A DNA stretch of 64,000 nucleotides from JBDWFY01 sp965275915 (GTDB lineage: Bacteria > Pseudomonadota > Alphaproteobacteria > Rhizobiales > Stappiaceae): the NCBI GenBank assembly GCA_965275915.1, contig CBDHYI010000008.1:1116001-1180000 (forward strand), read 5' to 3'. The notes under the pieces were generated by a model, which saw nothing but the letters and a program-made list of their open reading frames with translations, made no database searches and had not been told where the DNA came from. The number at the start of each line of letters is the position of its first letter. Positions within the stretch are counted from its first letter, which is position 1. Of the stretch, positions 63,223 to 64,000 are shown piece after piece. Position numbers and translations under genes: made by a program.

Positions 63223-64000
63223 TTAGATAAAGGGCAGGTCCACAAGCTCGGCATCGACAATTCCGTCCGCTCGCGCCACCTGCACCCGGTCGCCCGGCTG
63301 ACACGATATATCGATCAGCGCATATCCGATATTCTTCTTCAGGCGAGGCGACCAGTTGGTGTTGGTGACATCGCCGCGCTTCTGACCGTCCACCAGAACG
63401 GGTTCCCATGTGTAGTGCAGGCGGTCGGGCGCATCGCCCTCGAGAATGATGCCCAACTGGTGCCGCCTGACGCCCTCGGCTTTTATTCTTTGAAGGGCGG
63501 TGATTCCGATGACCTCGTCGGGCAGGCCAAGATCGACAAAGGCACCCAGCCGCACTTCAAACGGATTGGTGGTCTGATCGGTATCGCCGCCAAGCGACAG
63601 AAGGCCGCTTTCGGTGCGCTCGGCCGTCGCCGGAGCGCCGGGGCCGATATCCCACGGGCGGCCCGCTTCTTTAAAAATGTTCCACAGCTCGGTGCCTCTG
63701 GTGCCGTCTCGGAGATAGATTTCAAAGCCGCCCTGCTTGGACCAGCCGGAGCGCTGCACGGTGACCGGAATGCCCTCGATCTCCGCGTCGCTGAACCAGA
63801 AATATCTGACCGTCCGCACCCAGTCGCCTAGGACATGGGCGACGACATCCTCCGCCTTCGGGCCCTGCAGCGCCATGGGGGAGACATCCGGTTCGGACAC
63901 TTCGACATCAAGCCCGCGCTCCTCGGTAATCGCGCGGGCCCACAGCCACATGTCGCTGTCGGCGATGGAGAGCCAGTAAAGGTCGTCCGAATGTTTCAGC
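63223..64000 (-). CDS. dmdA: GcvT-family DMSP demethylase (DmdA-like), start beyond the window
   Basis: The 258 visible residues are the C-terminal part of an aminomethyltransferase-fold protein; the frame is open to the window edge. LYWLSIADSDMWLWARAITE, VSEPDVSPMALQGPKAEDVV and VQRSGWSKQGGFEIYLRDGT parallel DmdA, which moves a methyl from dimethylsulfoniopropionate to tetrahydrofolate. Being cotranscribed with dmdD supports DMSP rather than glycine or sarcosine as substrate. The N-terminus is not seen, so this remains an inference. Confidence 0.75.
   Translation of the reverse strand, partial: LKHSDDLYWLSIADSDMWLWARAITEERGLDVEVSEPDVSPMALQGPKAEDVVAHVLGDWVRTVRYFWFSDAEIEGIPVTVQRSGWSKQGGFEIYLRDGTRGTELWNIFKEAGRPWDIGPGAPATAERTESGLLSLGGDTDQTTNPFEVRLGAFVDLGLPDEVIGITALQRIKAEGVRRHQLGIILEGDAPDRLHYTWEPVLVDGQKRGDVTNTNWSPRLKKNIGYALIDISCQPGDRVQVARADGIVDAELVDLPFI

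Overview
The window looks like a chromosomal segment of a marine, algae-associated alphaproteobacterium, probably Hyphomicrobiales/Rhizobiales. The grounds are gene content and order. It holds an exolytic alginate lyase, an AlgQ/AlgM1/AlgM2/AlgS-type alginate-oligosaccharide importer and a 2-keto-uronate reductase-like SDR, arranged much like a known Agrobacterium locus. It also holds a DMSP demethylation gene pair at the right edge, a non-pyrrolysine MttB-family methyltransferase beside a TMADH/DgcA-type flavoprotein, and many GntR- and LysR-controlled uptake and catabolic operons. No rRNA, tRNA or CRISPR array was seen. The host sequence is fairly GC-rich; several accessory patches are clearly AT-richer.

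Layout, left to right. 32-4665: methylated-amine catabolism (flavoprotein demethylase plus MttB homologue) with a divergent LysR. 4673-6925: an MFS exporter and a LuxR-type regulator with an NTF2/SnoaL-like sensor half. 7670-12244: an iron/phosphonate-type ABC importer with its FCD-GntR regulator. 12895-16168: prpD-prpB (2-methylcitrate steps) and an SDR. 16279-18729: a small patch with GrpB-like, membrane and Fic proteins. 18936-22759: an NMT1-type ABC importer and a BNR-repeat propeller protein. 23130-27151: methyltransferase/LysR divergon, quinone oxidoreductase, cupin and VOC proteins. 27389-34219: a long operon joining a tripartite tricarboxylate transporter (TctCBA) to an enolase-superfamily dehydratase, a DapA-like aldolase, a GntR and a PdxA-like dehydrogenase, that is, sugar-acid catabolism. 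35036-42933: mixed accessory genes, including an overlapping cassette of very small phage/plasmid-like genes, a TetR with a transmembrane-only ABC protein, a second-type methionyl-tRNA synthetase with an attenuator-like leader, and a 271-bp MITE-like element. 43198-50993: the alginate-oligosaccharide locus. 51444-54059: a P3A H+-ATPase. 54060-62240: an AT-richer accessory island with an EEP nuclease, two insertion sequences, a DUF2971-like gene broken by them, a KAP P-loop NTPase and a NERD nuclease-like protein. 62387-64000: dmdD and the start-truncated dmdA.

The best mechanistic observation is at 55628-58515. An IS5/IS427-group element and an IS701-family element both sit at one CTAG. Removing both and one CTAG copy restores a perfectly in-frame 205-codon gene lying divergent to the KAP NTPase. 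Other signals worth checking are a 15-bp perfect inverted repeat in front of the Fic gene, an ABC ATPase with no canonical start codon (apparent ATT start or frameshift), a three-cysteine version of the TMADH iron-sulfur motif, an MGMT-like protein with Arg in place of the active Cys, and an ORF with one in-frame amber codon inside the small-gene cassette.
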